Shown here in pieces: positions 50,819-60,656 of a DNA stretch of 64,000 bases. This stretch comes from Blastocatellia bacterium (GTDB taxonomy: Bacteria > Acidobacteriota > Blastocatellia > UBA7656 > JADIYM01), in NCBI GenBank assembly GCA_021463145.1, contig JAJTWZ010000009.1, forward strand, positions 34,628 to 98,627. The letters run 5' to 3'. Below the pieces are notes generated by a model. It saw nothing but the letters and a program-made list of their open reading frames with translations. It had not been told where the DNA came from and made no database searches. Position 1 is the stretch's first letter. Every line of letters begins with the position of its first letter. The position numbers and the translations under genes were made by a program.

Positions 50819-52423
50819 CTAGGCTTGGCCAATTCCGTGTCCGCGCGACGCACCGAGTTCGCGCCCAATGGAAACAGTCGCCGCGTTCGCGGCCGTTACT
50901 GCAAACTGCGCAGCGCGCTCGACGGCCTGCCTCACAAGGATGAGTTTCGGCAGCGACCTTGCAATCGGGTTGTCGTGGCCTACGGCGGCCTTGTGACCCG
51001 AAATCTCCCGATTCTCCGCCTCAATACCGCGAAGCACGCCGGCAACATGAACGGCGATGCGTGCGCGATCCGAATCCCGATGGGACGAGAATTCCTCGAG
51101 ATCTCCTTCGGCCAATCGCTCGTTGCGACGTCCGTTTTCAAGGCGCGCGACGAGCGAGCGACCGTAGACCGGCACGGCCGAGACAAGCGCCTCTCTCGCG
51201 CGTTCGACGCGATCGCGGGCGAGTCCGTAGCCGATCTGATGAGCGAAGTCCCGGCGCTCCGGGCTCCATTCGCCAAAGACGTCGTAGTCCTCCCGCGACC
51301 AGACACGCTGCGGGTCACGCCAGCCATCGAGCACTGCCGCGCGCCTGGCGAAATAGGCCTTCTCGTGATGTCCGACGAAGGTCGGCCGCTCGCTTGTGCC
51401 TACGCTTCGGACCTCGCGCTCGAGTCGCGAAGCAAGTCCCCGTGCTTCGGCGTAGTCGTACACCGCGTCGAGCACGACCGACGACCTCGTGCGCGGTCGC
51501 TCCAGCGCCTCCCTCAACGCGTCGAGCGAACCCTCCTCTTCGAGTAGACGACCCGTGGCGCGTGCGTAGACTCCGAAGGCATCCATGAGCGACTCGAACG
51601 GCGCCTCGCGGTTTCGCCACGCTCGTGCGGCCCGGTCGTATGCGTCGCGCGCCATCGCGAACTCGAGGCGCACCCCGTCCGGGCAGGCGACATGCGAATT
51701 CGACCGGCTGCGATCAGCCTCGAGGCGCGCCCTGACCTGGTCGGGCAGCACGGCGTAGACGCACAGTTTCTCGTCGAGTGCACCGAGATCGGGCGCGCAA
51801 GCGGATGCGATCTCGCGTCCCGCGGACGAGTCGCCCCAGCCTTCGTGCAGCAGTTCCCTTACCGAGAAGTAATACTCGCCCCGCACGGTGTCCCAGCCGA
51901 CCCGCACCTCGTTGTCGTACCCGAAGAATGGGCGCGTCGGATTGCGTGAGCCGGGCGCGAGCCGATACTCAGTGTTCCCCTCCTCGGACTGGCCCGTATC
52001 GAGAACGCCCGCCGCTTCCTCGGCGGCGGAGATCCCGAGCGATTCAAGCCGATCCGCGCGAAGCCGTTCACCGTGCGTCTCGAGCAACCGAAGCTCGTCG
52101 GCCCTCTGCCCCCGATAGTCCTCTCCGTAGTCCGAGGTGAATTCGACGCCGTCATAGCCGCCCGCGACCAGTCTCACGAGTTCCTCATAAGTCGCCGCCG
52201 AGACTGAAGCCGAGCCTGATGAGACCGTCGGCCTTTCGCCGGCAGCACCATCACCGTCGCGGTACGTGTCGAGAAAGAACCGACGGGACTGAGGGTTCCA
52301 GCCGGCGACATGTCGGAAGGTGACTCCATCCACCGTGCGGGCCTCGGACCAGTACCGGGCCGGCTCGTCGATCCGATCGACCTGGAAATGGTAGCCGGAA
52401 TCACCGGGTCCGTGTTCTCTCAT
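50819..52423 (-). CDS. Hypothetical backbone protein
   Basis: This 534-residue protein starts with GGGGG upstream of its ATG. It is soluble, highly charged and Arg/Glu-rich. A beta-rich N-terminus with repeated FxxDxYRDGDG-like turns is followed by a helical second half. No catalytic motif was recognised. It is the last of the five-gene minus-strand array beginning with the metalloprotease, so it is probably co-expressed with the DarB-like protein and may aid its function, as DarA does in phage P1 (analogy only). A gene-free gap of about 295 bases (50524-50818) beyond its stop shows nothing clear. Confidence 0.62.
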   Translation of the reverse strand: MREHGPGDSGYHFQVDRIDEPARYWSEARTVDGVTFRHVAGWNPQSRRFFLDTYRDGDGAAGERPTVSSGSASVSAATYEELVRLVAGGYDGVEFTSDYGEDYRGQRADELRLLETHGERLRADRLESLGISAAEEAAGVLDTGQSEEGNTEYRLAPGSRNPTRPFFGYDNEVRVGWDTVRGEYYFSVRELLHEGWGDSSAGREIASACAPDLGALDEKLCVYAVLPDQVRARLEADRSRSNSHVACPDGVRLEFAMARDAYDRAARAWRNREAPFESLMDAFGVYARATGRLLEEEGSLDALREALERPRTRSSVVLDAVYDYAEARGLASRLEREVRSVGTSERPTFVGHHEKAYFARRAAVLDGWRDPQRVWSREDYDVFGEWSPERRDFAHQIGYGLARDRVERAREALVSAVPVYGRSLVARLENGRRNERLAEGDLEEFSSHRDSDRARIAVHVAGVLRGIEAENREISGHKAAVGHDNPIARSLPKLILVRQAVERAAQFAVTAANAATVSIGRELGASRGHGIGQA

Positions 52424-52527
52424 TTACCCATCCCCCTCTCCCACGAATCACCACGCCCTTGCCTTCCCTTGCACTTCGGATGGCCGGTCCTGACACGCAA
52501 CCGCCATCCGACTGCGACGCCCCGCGC

Positions 52528-52923
52528 TTACGGAACGACTTCCGCGGCCCGCTCACGCAGCTGATAGCCGCGCTCGATTTCGACTCCCTTGACGACCCCC
52601 AGCAGACACGCGATGGCAAGGGCCAGCGCGAGACCGACGGCGCACAACAAGACGGTCGGGGTGTTTGGCGAGCGTCGATCGACGCGACCAGCGGTCAGCA
52701 GGTCTTCGACGGCCGCATCCGTGCGGCGTTCGGCTCTCTCGGCGCGACACGCGGCCGCCGATGCCCGGGCAACAGCCCGGTGCAGCTCCGCCGTATGGGC
52801 GACTGTCGCCCTCTCGAGATTCGCCGTCGCTTCTCTTGCCTCTTCGATGAGCGCAACGAGCGCCCCGGCCGTGGCGCTGACTTCTTCGGCGAACTCTGCA
52901 ATCGACTCGTTGATGTCGGGCAT
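52528..52923 (-). CDS. Coiled-coil protein with a C-terminal membrane helix
   Basis: ATG 52923 has GGGAGG 13 bases upstream and gives 131 residues. About 1-80 are a long heptad-like helix (SIAEFAEEVSATAGALVALIEEA, then HTAELHRAVARAS), followed by a single membrane helix at about 92-112. It starts 16 bases after the DarB-like stop. It may tether something to the membrane. Family unknown. Confidence 0.6.
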   Translation of the reverse strand: MPDINESIAEFAEEVSATAGALVALIEEAREATANLERATVAHTAELHRAVARASAAACRAERAERRTDAAVEDLLTAGRVDRRSPNTPTVLLCAVGLALALAIACLLGVVKGVEIERGYQLRERAAEVVP

Positions 52924-52939
52924 GACGGCTCGGACCTCC

Positions 52940-55900
52940 CTAAAAGAGCTTGAGTTGAATCGACTCGTCGCCGCGCTGGCGCTCGGCATCCCGATCGGCG
53001 CGTCCCGCCCGAGCCTGGCGCGCTGCCGCCTCCGCCGCCTCGCGCGCCTGGCGCAGGGTTTCGAGAGACGCGGAATCGACGACGCGCGCGGCCGCCGCGG
53101 GAGCCTCCCGCACTTCTGCGGTAGCGGCTTCGTGTTCGGACGCTACGTCGGTCGCGACGCGCTCCGCGACTTCGAGTGCGCTCGAGCGATCGACGTCGAC
53201 GATGTGGGACACCGCGTCGCGAAGCCGCTCGGGATCGGGAAGCCAGGGCCGCTCGATCGGTACCGGATCATCGTAGAAGCCGTGGGCATCGGGCCTGACC
53301 GGTGCGCCGATTCGTATCTCGATTTCGACCTCCGGACACTCGGCGCCCGGTGACGTGGTCTCATCGCCGTCTGACTCGACTGCGCCCGCGGCCGCAGCGG
53401 CGACGGCCTGCTCGTCGCTTCGCCCGATTCCGAGCGCCTCGTCGATCTCTCTCGCTCGCGCCTCGAGGCGTTCGAGCTCTTCGGCGCCGTCAAACGGTCG
53501 CGCGAGCATCTCCGCAATCCGTGCTTCCTCTCGCCTCAGGACAGCCAGCGTCCCTTCCTGTTCGGCGATCATCGGCGCGATCGACCGGAGCCGGTACCAG
53601 ATCGAACCGATCGTACCGGTGTCGGTATCCGTCAGGTTGGCCTCGTAGCTCGACTGCCGGCCCGCCACTTCGTGACCGACCAGCAGTATCCGGTTGCCGA
53701 AAGCCGAGCTTTCGACGTCGACGTCAAAGGGGCCAACCCGCCCGACCGTCTCGAACGCTCCCGTTGCGATTGCGGCCGCGCGTGCACGCAACGCCTTGCC
53801 CGCTTCGGCACGGTCGGAGTGCCGCTCGCCGAGCACTTCCATTTCGAATCGCTCGCCGGCAAGGACGCCTTCGGCGGCCGCGGCGTCCATTCGCGTGCGC
53901 TCGAGTCGCGCCTCGGCAGACGCGATGCGGCCAGGCAGTTCTTCGCGCCGGCGCGAGACTGCCGCGCGATCGTCGTACCAGGCCAGGCGGAGACGTTCGA
54001 GCCGGCCGCGGTTCGAGTCGACTTCGATCTTCTCTCGAAGCAGCGGATTGCCGTGCGCGACGGCCTGAAACTCGGCTGCCGAAAGCGGCCGCCCCGATAC
54101 GTCTTCGACCGAGCGCTGGCCGTCCTCGCGGCCGACGACCTGACGGATCATCGCCGCCTTGCGGCCGACCATTTCCCACATATAGGAGTCGAAGCCGGCG
54201 CGGCCTTCGTCACCGACCGCGACGTAGCGGAACTCCCAGAACTCCCGGCAGAGGTTTCCCTGCCTTTCGACCCGTCCGTTGCGCTGTTCGATGTCGGCGG
54301 GAAGCCACGGCACGTCGAGCTGATGAATCGCGACCATCCGGCGCTGGACGTTCGCACCGGCACCGAGCTTCTGGCTCGACCCGACAAGGACGCGAACCCG
54401 ACCCGCGTTGACGTCTTCGAAGAGCCGTCGCTTTTCGTCCTGCTTTGCGAAGTCGTGGATGAAGGCGATCTCGCTTGAGGGGACGCCGCGCTTGGTGAGT
54501 TCTCGCGCGAGTTCGTCATAGACGGTGAAGGCCCGGTCATCGCCCGGCGTGCCGAGATCCGAAAAGACGATCTGTGTCGCGCGGGCTTGCTCGGTCGCCT
54601 CCCAGACGTGGTGAATCACCTCCGCCGCGGCACTGATCTTTCCGCTCCGAAACGCCTGCGCTTCCGGAAACAGCAGCCTCGCGTCCAGCGAGAGTTTTCG
54701 CGCCTCGGTCGTGATCTTGAGCATGTTGTCGATCGACGGATCGACGCGGTCGCTGCGCAGCCGGTCGACCCGCTGCTCGAGCCACTCGAGAGCCGCCTTC
54801 TGCAGCCCGTTCTGGGGACACAGAACCGCGACGGGAAGGTTTCCGGCGCGAGGCGGTACCGGGAGCTCGAGATCGTCCGCCGTGCGGACATCGGCGAACC
54901 GGCGAAACGACGTCCGCAGCTCCGGGACGTTGCGAAACGCCGCAAAGCGCGTCTTTACCGTGAATCGACCGAGAGAGTCGGTCTCCCATCCCGTGACCGG
55001 ATCCGAGTAGAGCGCGACCCATGCGTCGAAGTGCCCGAGTCCACGGCGCCTCAGCTCGGCGCGGGCAAGAAATCGCTCGAGCGTGAACCCCTCGGCGATC
55101 GTGTTCGTTATCGGCGTGCCCGTGGCGAAGACGATGCCCTTCCCCTCGCCGCGAAGCGACTCGATGTACCCGCACTTGAGGTACATGTCCTCGGCGCGCT
55201 TCGACTCCGAGTCCGAGAGCCCCGCGACGCGCTGGAGCTTCGTCTGGTAGGCGAGATTCTTGAAGGCGTGCGACTCGTCGACGAACAGGCTGTCGACGCC
55301 GAGTTCCTCGAAGGTCATCGTCTCGTCGCGCTTCACGTGCAGCAGTCGCTCGAGACGCGCCTCGAGGCGCTTCATCGCCGCCTGAATCTTCTTCTGTGGC
55401 CCACGATCTCCTTCGGATAGCGACCAGAGCGCGAGCTCGAGATCGGCGATCTGCGCCGAGACGAATTCCTGTTGCGCCTCGGGGCGCATCGGAATCATCG
55501 TGAACGAGGAGTGCGAGACGACGATGGCGTCAGGCGTCGACGTCGCGATGCGGGCGAGAAAGCGCGCGCGGTTGGCCGCCGCGAAGTCGGTGTCGGACTG
55601 GACCAGAACGTCGGCTCCGGGAATGATCGAACGGAATTCGTCTGCGAACTGGCCGACGAGGTGATTCGGCACGACGAACATCGGCTTTCGTGCAAGGCCC
55701 GTGCGACGAAGTTCCATCGCGCCGACGACCATTTCGGCCGTCTTGCCGGCGCCAACGACGTGTGACAGCAGCGTCGACTGGCCCGACGCGATGCGCCGGA
55801 TCGCCGCGTATTGATGCGGCCTGAGCGCCATCGGGCCTCCCTCGCTCCACTCCGCCGCGAGGCCGGCAATCTCGAACGGCGAACCGTCGAATTGCCTGAG

Positions 55901-58300
55901 CCGGACGCGGTTGAACCGGTCGTTGAAGATCCGTTCGATCTCGCTGGCCCGGTCAGTGTTTTCGAGCAGCCATTCGACGAATCGCGACTTGATGCGGTCC
56001 TGTTTGGCGCGAGCCGCTTCGGTCTCGGCGAAGTTGATCGCGCGGCGACCGCCGCCGATGTCGTCCCACGCGGTCGGAACCCGGAAGTTGAGCGCCTGTC
56101 CGATGAGATCGACCGCGGAGAATCGCCCGGTTCCGTACTCCTTCGTGTTGCGGACACCGTAGGCGTGCGTCTCCTGGTGGACGACCCACTCGGCGGTCGG
56201 CGCAATGTAGCGCGCCGTCGCGCGGCATTCGCTTATGGCGAGGATGAACTCCTCGACGTACGCTTCGGGAATCCACCCCGCGCCGATGCGGACGCCGATG
56301 TCGGCAATCGAGATTCTCGCCGGCTGGACGGTCTCGAGCGCCGTGACGTTCGCCGCCATCGTCTCGTCAAGCGACGACGCGAGGCGCGCAGTCTCGAGCT
56401 TTGCGACGACGTCGCCCGACAGGTACGCGTCGCGGTCGATCCATCTACCGTCTGAAGGGTCGCGAAAGGCTAGTCCCTCACGCGCAAGCGTCGCTTCGAC
56501 CGTTGGCACGTCGGCGCCGACAAGCGCCGCGATGCGCTCTACAGCGACATCGCCGCTTTCGGCGAGCGAGACCCGAAGCGCGTCCCGGACCGAGTCCATG
56601 CGCACGACAGCCCGCGGCCGCGCGACGACGCGGCGGGAGAATACGGCCGCACGTTCGATGCGCCCCGACGCGGAGTCGCGTCGCTCGAGCGCAATGAGAA
56701 CCGGATAGTCCGGATCGTCGCCAAACGCCCGTCGGTTGCGCACGTGCCCGAAGGCTTCCCACGATTCGCGAAACGCAGCGTACCGGCGGCCGAGCTCGTC
56801 GCGCATCGCGTCGAGCTCCGGGCCATCGTCGCGAGTGCGTTCGGCCTCGAGCAGATCCCGCAGCGCGTCGCGCACGAGCAGGGCGTCGCGCACCCGGCGG
56901 ACCGTCTCCCGGGAAGCGGTTACGGAAGCGAGTTCCCGTTCCGCGAGCGCGAACAGCTCGAGGCCCGACGATGTCTCACGGACGACATAACCGCCCTGCC
57001 TCGTCCAGCGCGAGACGCTCGCGTCAGCGATCGCAAGGGTCTCGCGCCTCGGATCGTCGGGAAACGGCGGACGGGTACTTCGAGTAGGATCGGAGCGTGG
57101 CTGGGCGAGTCCCGACTGGGCGACGCGAAGCGCGTCCTCGAGATCCCGTCCGTCCGGCGCTAGCGCTGCCCGGGCGCGGTGCAGCGTGTCCTCGGCAATC
57201 CGGCCGAGCATCATCTCGGGACGCGCCTCGTACCACTCGTTGATGGCCAGGCGAGTACCTGTCTCGGACCTGGCCGCCATATGACTCTCAATCCAGGGGC
57301 CGGCGTGCCGGGCGGTGAGACCCGGCGCCCGGCGCTCGAAGAAGAGAACGTCGGTTGTGACCTCGGTACCGGCGGATCTGGCGAAGGCCGACGACGGGAG
57401 CCGCACGGCGCCAAGGAAGTCGAGCTCGTCGCCGAGCCGGTGACGAAATGGCTTCGCCGTCGCCGCATCGAGCGTCCCGGCCGAGGAGATGAAAGCAACG
57501 AGGCCTCCCTCCCTGACCTTTCGAGCCGCCGCGGCGAAGAAGTAGTTGTGAATCCGTAGGCCCGTACGCTCGGAGTAGTCGCGGTTCGTCGCCGGGTCGA
57601 AGACCCTGTAATCTCCGAACGGGACGTTCGAGATCGCCAGATCGAAATAGCCGTCCGGAAGCCTGGACTTCTCGAATGGCGAGGCGATCACGCGGACACG
57701 AGGGTCGGGGTAGAGCAGGTCTGCAATGTGCGCCGTGGTCGGGTCGATCTCGACGGCGACAAATGTCGACCGATTGCGGATTTCGTCGGGACACGTTCCG
57801 ATGAAGTTGCCGGTGCCGCACGAGGGTTCGAGAACCCGTCCACCGCGAAAGCCCATTGAGCGGACGGCCTCCCACGTCCAGGCGGCTACCGCAGGATGCG
57901 TGTAGTGCGCGTTGAGCGTCGTGGACGCCGCCGCGGCGTAGGCTGCGGAGTCCGTGCCACCAAGCAGCACTTCGATCCGCTCCCGACGCTCGGCCCACTT
58001 CGCCCGCTCGTCCCAGGCGACCGTGTGCGGCAGGAACACCTGCGGGAACTGTCCCCAGCCCGAGAACCGGGCAAGTTCCACCCACTCGTCGGGTGTGGCC
58101 GGCCTGTCATCACGACTGATCGTGGCGACGAGCTCGAGCGCGCGGACGTTGGCGTCGCGTTTTGTGGCCCGACCGGACTCTTCGAGCCACCCTGTATGGT
58201 CGGAATCGATCCGGAAACCATCAAAGGCCTCCGCTCGATCGACTACTCTACGCCCGGCTCCGGTTCGAGCAGGATGTAGCGCTCCCGCACCATCTCCCAC
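52940..58300 (-). CDS. DarB-like DNA methyltransferase-helicase (anti-restriction)
   Basis: I set the start at GTG 58300 (1786 residues). The frame continues far upstream, but that part overlaps the well-supported small gene at 58243-58530 and the protease gene. An N6-methylase comes first: VLEPSCGTGNF near 157-167, then SNVPFG near 225 in place of NPPF. A helicase follows: HVVGAGKTAEM near 847, DESHAFKN near 1010, FATGTPITNT, and NGRVERQGN near 1345. This order is that of phage P1 DarB and related plasmid proteins, which protect transferred DNA from host restriction. A C-terminal helical region carries KLF at the very end. The start codon is uncertain. Confidence 0.78.
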   Translation of the reverse strand: MGDGAGALHPARTGAGRRVVDRAEAFDGFRIDSDHTGWLEESGRATKRDANVRALELVATISRDDRPATPDEWVELARFSGWGQFPQVFLPHTVAWDERAKWAERRERIEVLLGGTDSAAYAAAASTTLNAHYTHPAVAAWTWEAVRSMGFRGGRVLEPSCGTGNFIGTCPDEIRNRSTFVAVEIDPTTAHIADLLYPDPRVRVIASPFEKSRLPDGYFDLAISNVPFGDYRVFDPATNRDYSERTGLRIHNYFFAAAARKVREGGLVAFISSAGTLDAATAKPFRHRLGDELDFLGAVRLPSSAFARSAGTEVTTDVLFFERRAPGLTARHAGPWIESHMAARSETGTRLAINEWYEARPEMMLGRIAEDTLHRARAALAPDGRDLEDALRVAQSGLAQPRSDPTRSTRPPFPDDPRRETLAIADASVSRWTRQGGYVVRETSSGLELFALAERELASVTASRETVRRVRDALLVRDALRDLLEAERTRDDGPELDAMRDELGRRYAAFRESWEAFGHVRNRRAFGDDPDYPVLIALERRDSASGRIERAAVFSRRVVARPRAVVRMDSVRDALRVSLAESGDVAVERIAALVGADVPTVEATLAREGLAFRDPSDGRWIDRDAYLSGDVVAKLETARLASSLDETMAANVTALETVQPARISIADIGVRIGAGWIPEAYVEEFILAISECRATARYIAPTAEWVVHQETHAYGVRNTKEYGTGRFSAVDLIGQALNFRVPTAWDDIGGGRRAINFAETEAARAKQDRIKSRFVEWLLENTDRASEIERIFNDRFNRVRLRQFDGSPFEIAGLAAEWSEGGPMALRPHQYAAIRRIASGQSTLLSHVVGAGKTAEMVVGAMELRRTGLARKPMFVVPNHLVGQFADEFRSIIPGADVLVQSDTDFAAANRARFLARIATSTPDAIVVSHSSFTMIPMRPEAQQEFVSAQIADLELALWSLSEGDRGPQKKIQAAMKRLEARLERLLHVKRDETMTFEELGVDSLFVDESHAFKNLAYQTKLQRVAGLSDSESKRAEDMYLKCGYIESLRGEGKGIVFATGTPITNTIAEGFTLERFLARAELRRRGLGHFDAWVALYSDPVTGWETDSLGRFTVKTRFAAFRNVPELRTSFRRFADVRTADDLELPVPPRAGNLPVAVLCPQNGLQKAALEWLEQRVDRLRSDRVDPSIDNMLKITTEARKLSLDARLLFPEAQAFRSGKISAAAEVIHHVWEATEQARATQIVFSDLGTPGDDRAFTVYDELARELTKRGVPSSEIAFIHDFAKQDEKRRLFEDVNAGRVRVLVGSSQKLGAGANVQRRMVAIHQLDVPWLPADIEQRNGRVERQGNLCREFWEFRYVAVGDEGRAGFDSYMWEMVGRKAAMIRQVVGREDGQRSVEDVSGRPLSAAEFQAVAHGNPLLREKIEVDSNRGRLERLRLAWYDDRAAVSRRREELPGRIASAEARLERTRMDAAAAEGVLAGERFEMEVLGERHSDRAEAGKALRARAAAIATGAFETVGRVGPFDVDVESSAFGNRILLVGHEVAGRQSSYEANLTDTDTGTIGSIWYRLRSIAPMIAEQEGTLAVLRREEARIAEMLARPFDGAEELERLEARAREIDEALGIGRSDEQAVAAAAAGAVESDGDETTSPGAECPEVEIEIRIGAPVRPDAHGFYDDPVPIERPWLPDPERLRDAVSHIVDVDRSSALEVAERVATDVASEHEAATAEVREAPAAAARVVDSASLETLRQAREAAEAAARQARAGRADRDAERQRGDESIQLKLF

Positions 58301-58530
58301 GCGATCACGTTCGCCTGGCCCGGCGAGTGTCCCGCCTTCTGGAGTTCCTCCTCGATCGCCATCATGTCGAGCATCGTCTGCTCTCGCGCCGCCGCCGCCG
58401 CCGATTCGAGTTCGCCCGTTGCCTCGAGCGTCGCCGTCATCTGGGGCAGCCACCGGCGCCAATGCTCGATCGCCATCCGACCGTACCGGCCGAGCCGGAT
58501 CTCCGCTGCTTCGTCGACCTTCGTTTCCAT
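58243..58530 (-). CDS. Small conserved-looking helical protein preceding the DarB-like gene
   Basis: ATG 58530 has AAGGAGG seven bases upstream, the best ribosome-binding site of this array, and gives 95 residues. It is helical throughout (RLGRYGRMAIEHWRRWLPQM, then DMMAIEEELQKAGH and AWEMVRERYILLEPEPG). Third-codon-position GC is high, as in real genes here. I have a sense of similar small proteins beside large plasmid helicases but cannot name the family. Its last 58 bases overlap the DarB-like gene in another frame, so the two are probably coupled. Confidence 0.62.
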   Translation of the reverse strand: METKVDEAAEIRLGRYGRMAIEHWRRWLPQMTATLEATGELESAAAAAREQTMLDMMAIEEELQKAGHSPGQANVIAWEMVRERYILLEPEPGVE

Positions 58531-58617
58531 CGCCGGCCTCCTTTCCAGATTCCCCGTTATCACTACTGTCGTTATACGATGCATCGGGGACGGGGTTCAA
58601 TCCCTTTTTCTCGTCCG

Positions 58618-60372
58618 TCATCGCGGGCCACCCGCGGACCTCGAGGCGAGCGTCACGGCTTCGGCCTGATTCGAGTTCGCCGAGGCCGTCGAGTTCTGCA
58701 CCCGCACGCGGTACTTGTAGCGCTTCGAGGCCCGAAGGCCCGTGTCGGTCCAGGTCCTCGCCCCCGCGGGAAGCGTTGCGACCGTCACCCACGATGAAGT
58801 CGAGCCCTGGTAGCGTTGCACCCGATAGCCCGTTTCGACCTCGCTCTGGTCGGTCCAGTCCAGGCGAATCGAGGACGACGAGAGCGCCGTCGCCGTGAGG
58901 TTGTCGGGCGCGAGGATCTCGACGATCGTCACGGGCTTTGACGCCGACCCTTCCGACGTCGTCACCGCCAGGGTCCGGCTCGTGAGAGCCGCGCTTGCGG
59001 CAACCGCAAAGGTCACACGCAGAACCGTCGACGAACTGCCGGAAAGCACCGTCACCGGACCGACCCCGGAGCCCGAGACGGTCACGGCCGCCGCGTTTCC
59101 GATCATGAGGTTCGTACCCGTAACCTCGAGCGTCGCCGTGACGCCGCGTTCGGCGCGGTTCGGCGAGATTGACTCGATTCGGGGCGGCCCTGGCGGGGGC
59201 GGATAGATGAAGAGCAGCCCGTCTTCGTCGTCTGGCCCAATTGCCGCTCCTCGAGCCGCGTTTGACGACAGGAACGCCCCGTACATCGTCGCCTCGCGCA
59301 CCGAGCTGTGACCGAGGCCGAGCGCGTGACCGAGCTCGTGCGTCAGGATGTAACGCAGCCAGGTCGGGTTCTGGTACAGGTCGCAGTACCCGTCGTTTAA
59401 GACCACGTCGCCCTCGGTCCCGCGCCGGAAGCTCACACCGTTGACCGTGATCGTCTGGCCTGACGTCGACCCCGAGAAACCGCCGATCGCGATGATCGAC
59501 GAGCAACCGGAGCCCGCGATCTGGTTCGTCGCGTCCACCGACACGCGGTTGACCTGGTCGCGCCTGTAGCCGCGTCCCGTCTGGTCGATCCCGGCGTACC
59601 GGTAGCGGAAACGCGACCCGTGCCCGCTCCACGCCGTGAGGGCGTCGGAGACCGCCGCACCGAGATCGACCGGCGACGAGAACTCGTCCGGGTTTGCCGT
59701 AAACGGGATGTCGCCGCCAGAGTCCGGTTCGAACCACCGGATCGGAATCCCGTTCGGCCCGATGGCGAAATGGGACTGGCGGCGGCCTCCGAACTGGCGA
59801 AACCGGTCGGGTATCTGGCTTGCCCCTACCGCCTCCCGCTTCCCGCCCCCGACACGAGCCGCGCAGGCACGCCGCATCTCTTCGAGCGAAACCTCGTCCG
59901 CGATGACCTGGTCATCGAGCCTGATCTCGAGGGCGTCCGACCTCTGGCGTGAGGCGACCCACACATCGTTGTCGTCCCGAAACAGGTCCCACTTGCCGAG
60001 GTACATCCCGGCAACCGTCCACGAACCGCGTCCGCTCGGTGCGAGAAAGACGATGGCCAGGCGACCGGTTTCGAACTCGGCGGAGCCCGCGATCCATTGC
60101 CTCTCGCCGGCCACCTCGCCTCCGACGATTTCAATGGCGAGCGGCCCGGATTCGAGCGGGCCGGCAAGTGGTTCGAGTACTTCGAACTCGATCCACGTGG
60201 TGATCTCCCCGTCGACTTGGCGGGACTCGATACGGTCGCACCGAACGACGCCGATGGCGCCGGCTTCCGAGATCTGGACGTCGAGCGGCTGTTTGACGAC
60301 AGTCGAGGCCGCGGCGAGCGCCGGTGCGGCCAAGATCGTGAGAAGGAGTGCGGCAAATCGGACGATTGTCAC
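58618..60372 (-). CDS. Secreted matrixin-like zinc metalloprotease with TIG and fibronectin type III modules
   Basis: GTG 60372 with AGGAGA upstream gives 584 residues and a signal peptide (VRFAALLLTILAAPALAAAST). The active site is HELGHALGLGHS near 342-353, the full HExxHxxGxxH zinc motif, followed by a Met-turn candidate (ATMYG). About 395-495 look like an IPT/TIG domain (PRIESISPNRAERGVTATLEV) and about 500-584 like fibronectin type III (PDNLTATALSSSSIRLDW). It probably cuts or binds surface proteins. Being first in the array with the DarB-like gene under a sigma-54-like promoter ties it to the transfer programme. Confidence 0.8.
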   Translation of the reverse strand: MTIVRFAALLLTILAAPALAAASTVVKQPLDVQISEAGAIGVVRCDRIESRQVDGEITTWIEFEVLEPLAGPLESGPLAIEIVGGEVAGERQWIAGSAEFETGRLAIVFLAPSGRGSWTVAGMYLGKWDLFRDDNDVWVASRQRSDALEIRLDDQVIADEVSLEEMRRACAARVGGGKREAVGASQIPDRFRQFGGRRQSHFAIGPNGIPIRWFEPDSGGDIPFTANPDEFSSPVDLGAAVSDALTAWSGHGSRFRYRYAGIDQTGRGYRRDQVNRVSVDATNQIAGSGCSSIIAIGGFSGSTSGQTITVNGVSFRRGTEGDVVLNDGYCDLYQNPTWLRYILTHELGHALGLGHSSVREATMYGAFLSSNAARGAAIGPDDEDGLLFIYPPPPGPPRIESISPNRAERGVTATLEVTGTNLMIGNAAAVTVSGSGVGPVTVLSGSSSTVLRVTFAVAASAALTSRTLAVTTSEGSASKPVTIVEILAPDNLTATALSSSSIRLDWTDQSEVETGYRVQRYQGSTSSWVTVATLPAGARTWTDTGLRASKRYKYRVRVQNSTASANSNQAEAVTLASRSAGGPR

Positions 60373-60517
60373 GGTGAGTCTCCTGTGGGGGTTGTGGTGT
60401 CCGCACGCCTGGCGCCGCGACCTCCCCCCCTCGGGGCGGTGGTCGAGCCCCTGGCGACCCGTGCCCCGGTTCCTTAAAGGCCGCGGTGCCTGACGTGCGG
60501 ACTCGGGCTCGCCCCAG

Positions 60518-60533
60518 TGCACGAGGCGTGCCA
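60518..60533 (-). promoter_or_regulatory. Sigma-54-like promoter for the protease/DarB array
   Basis: The minus-strand 16-mer TGGCACGCCTCGTGCA matches the consensus at all fixed positions but one (G for the first T of the -12 box). The protease start is about 145 bases downstream. Repeat copy 5 is centred about 150 bp upstream. Confidence 0.7.
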
Positions 60534-60656
60534 TGTCCATTTGTGCGTGCCCGGTCCACGAGTCCTGCCATTCAACCCGCTGTGATAACTGCACTTCGCG
60601 CACTTGACGGCAGGCGCCGGGTCCGTTTGCGAATCTGGCGCACACGACCGCGCTTC

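Noticed and set aside
50546..51547. Plus-strand frame of 333 codons
   Set aside because: It overlaps the 534-residue minus-strand gene along most of its length, lacks a ribosome-binding site and has no protein-like pattern.
52940..59737. A single 2265-codon protein from 59737
   Set aside because: The first 480 or so codons overlap the protease gene and the well-supported small gene at 58243-58530 in other frames and read as low-complexity sequence. The real start is probably near 58300.
60421..60432. C-rich run as a sixth copy of the repeat
   Set aside because: It has seven C but neither arm of the repeat.
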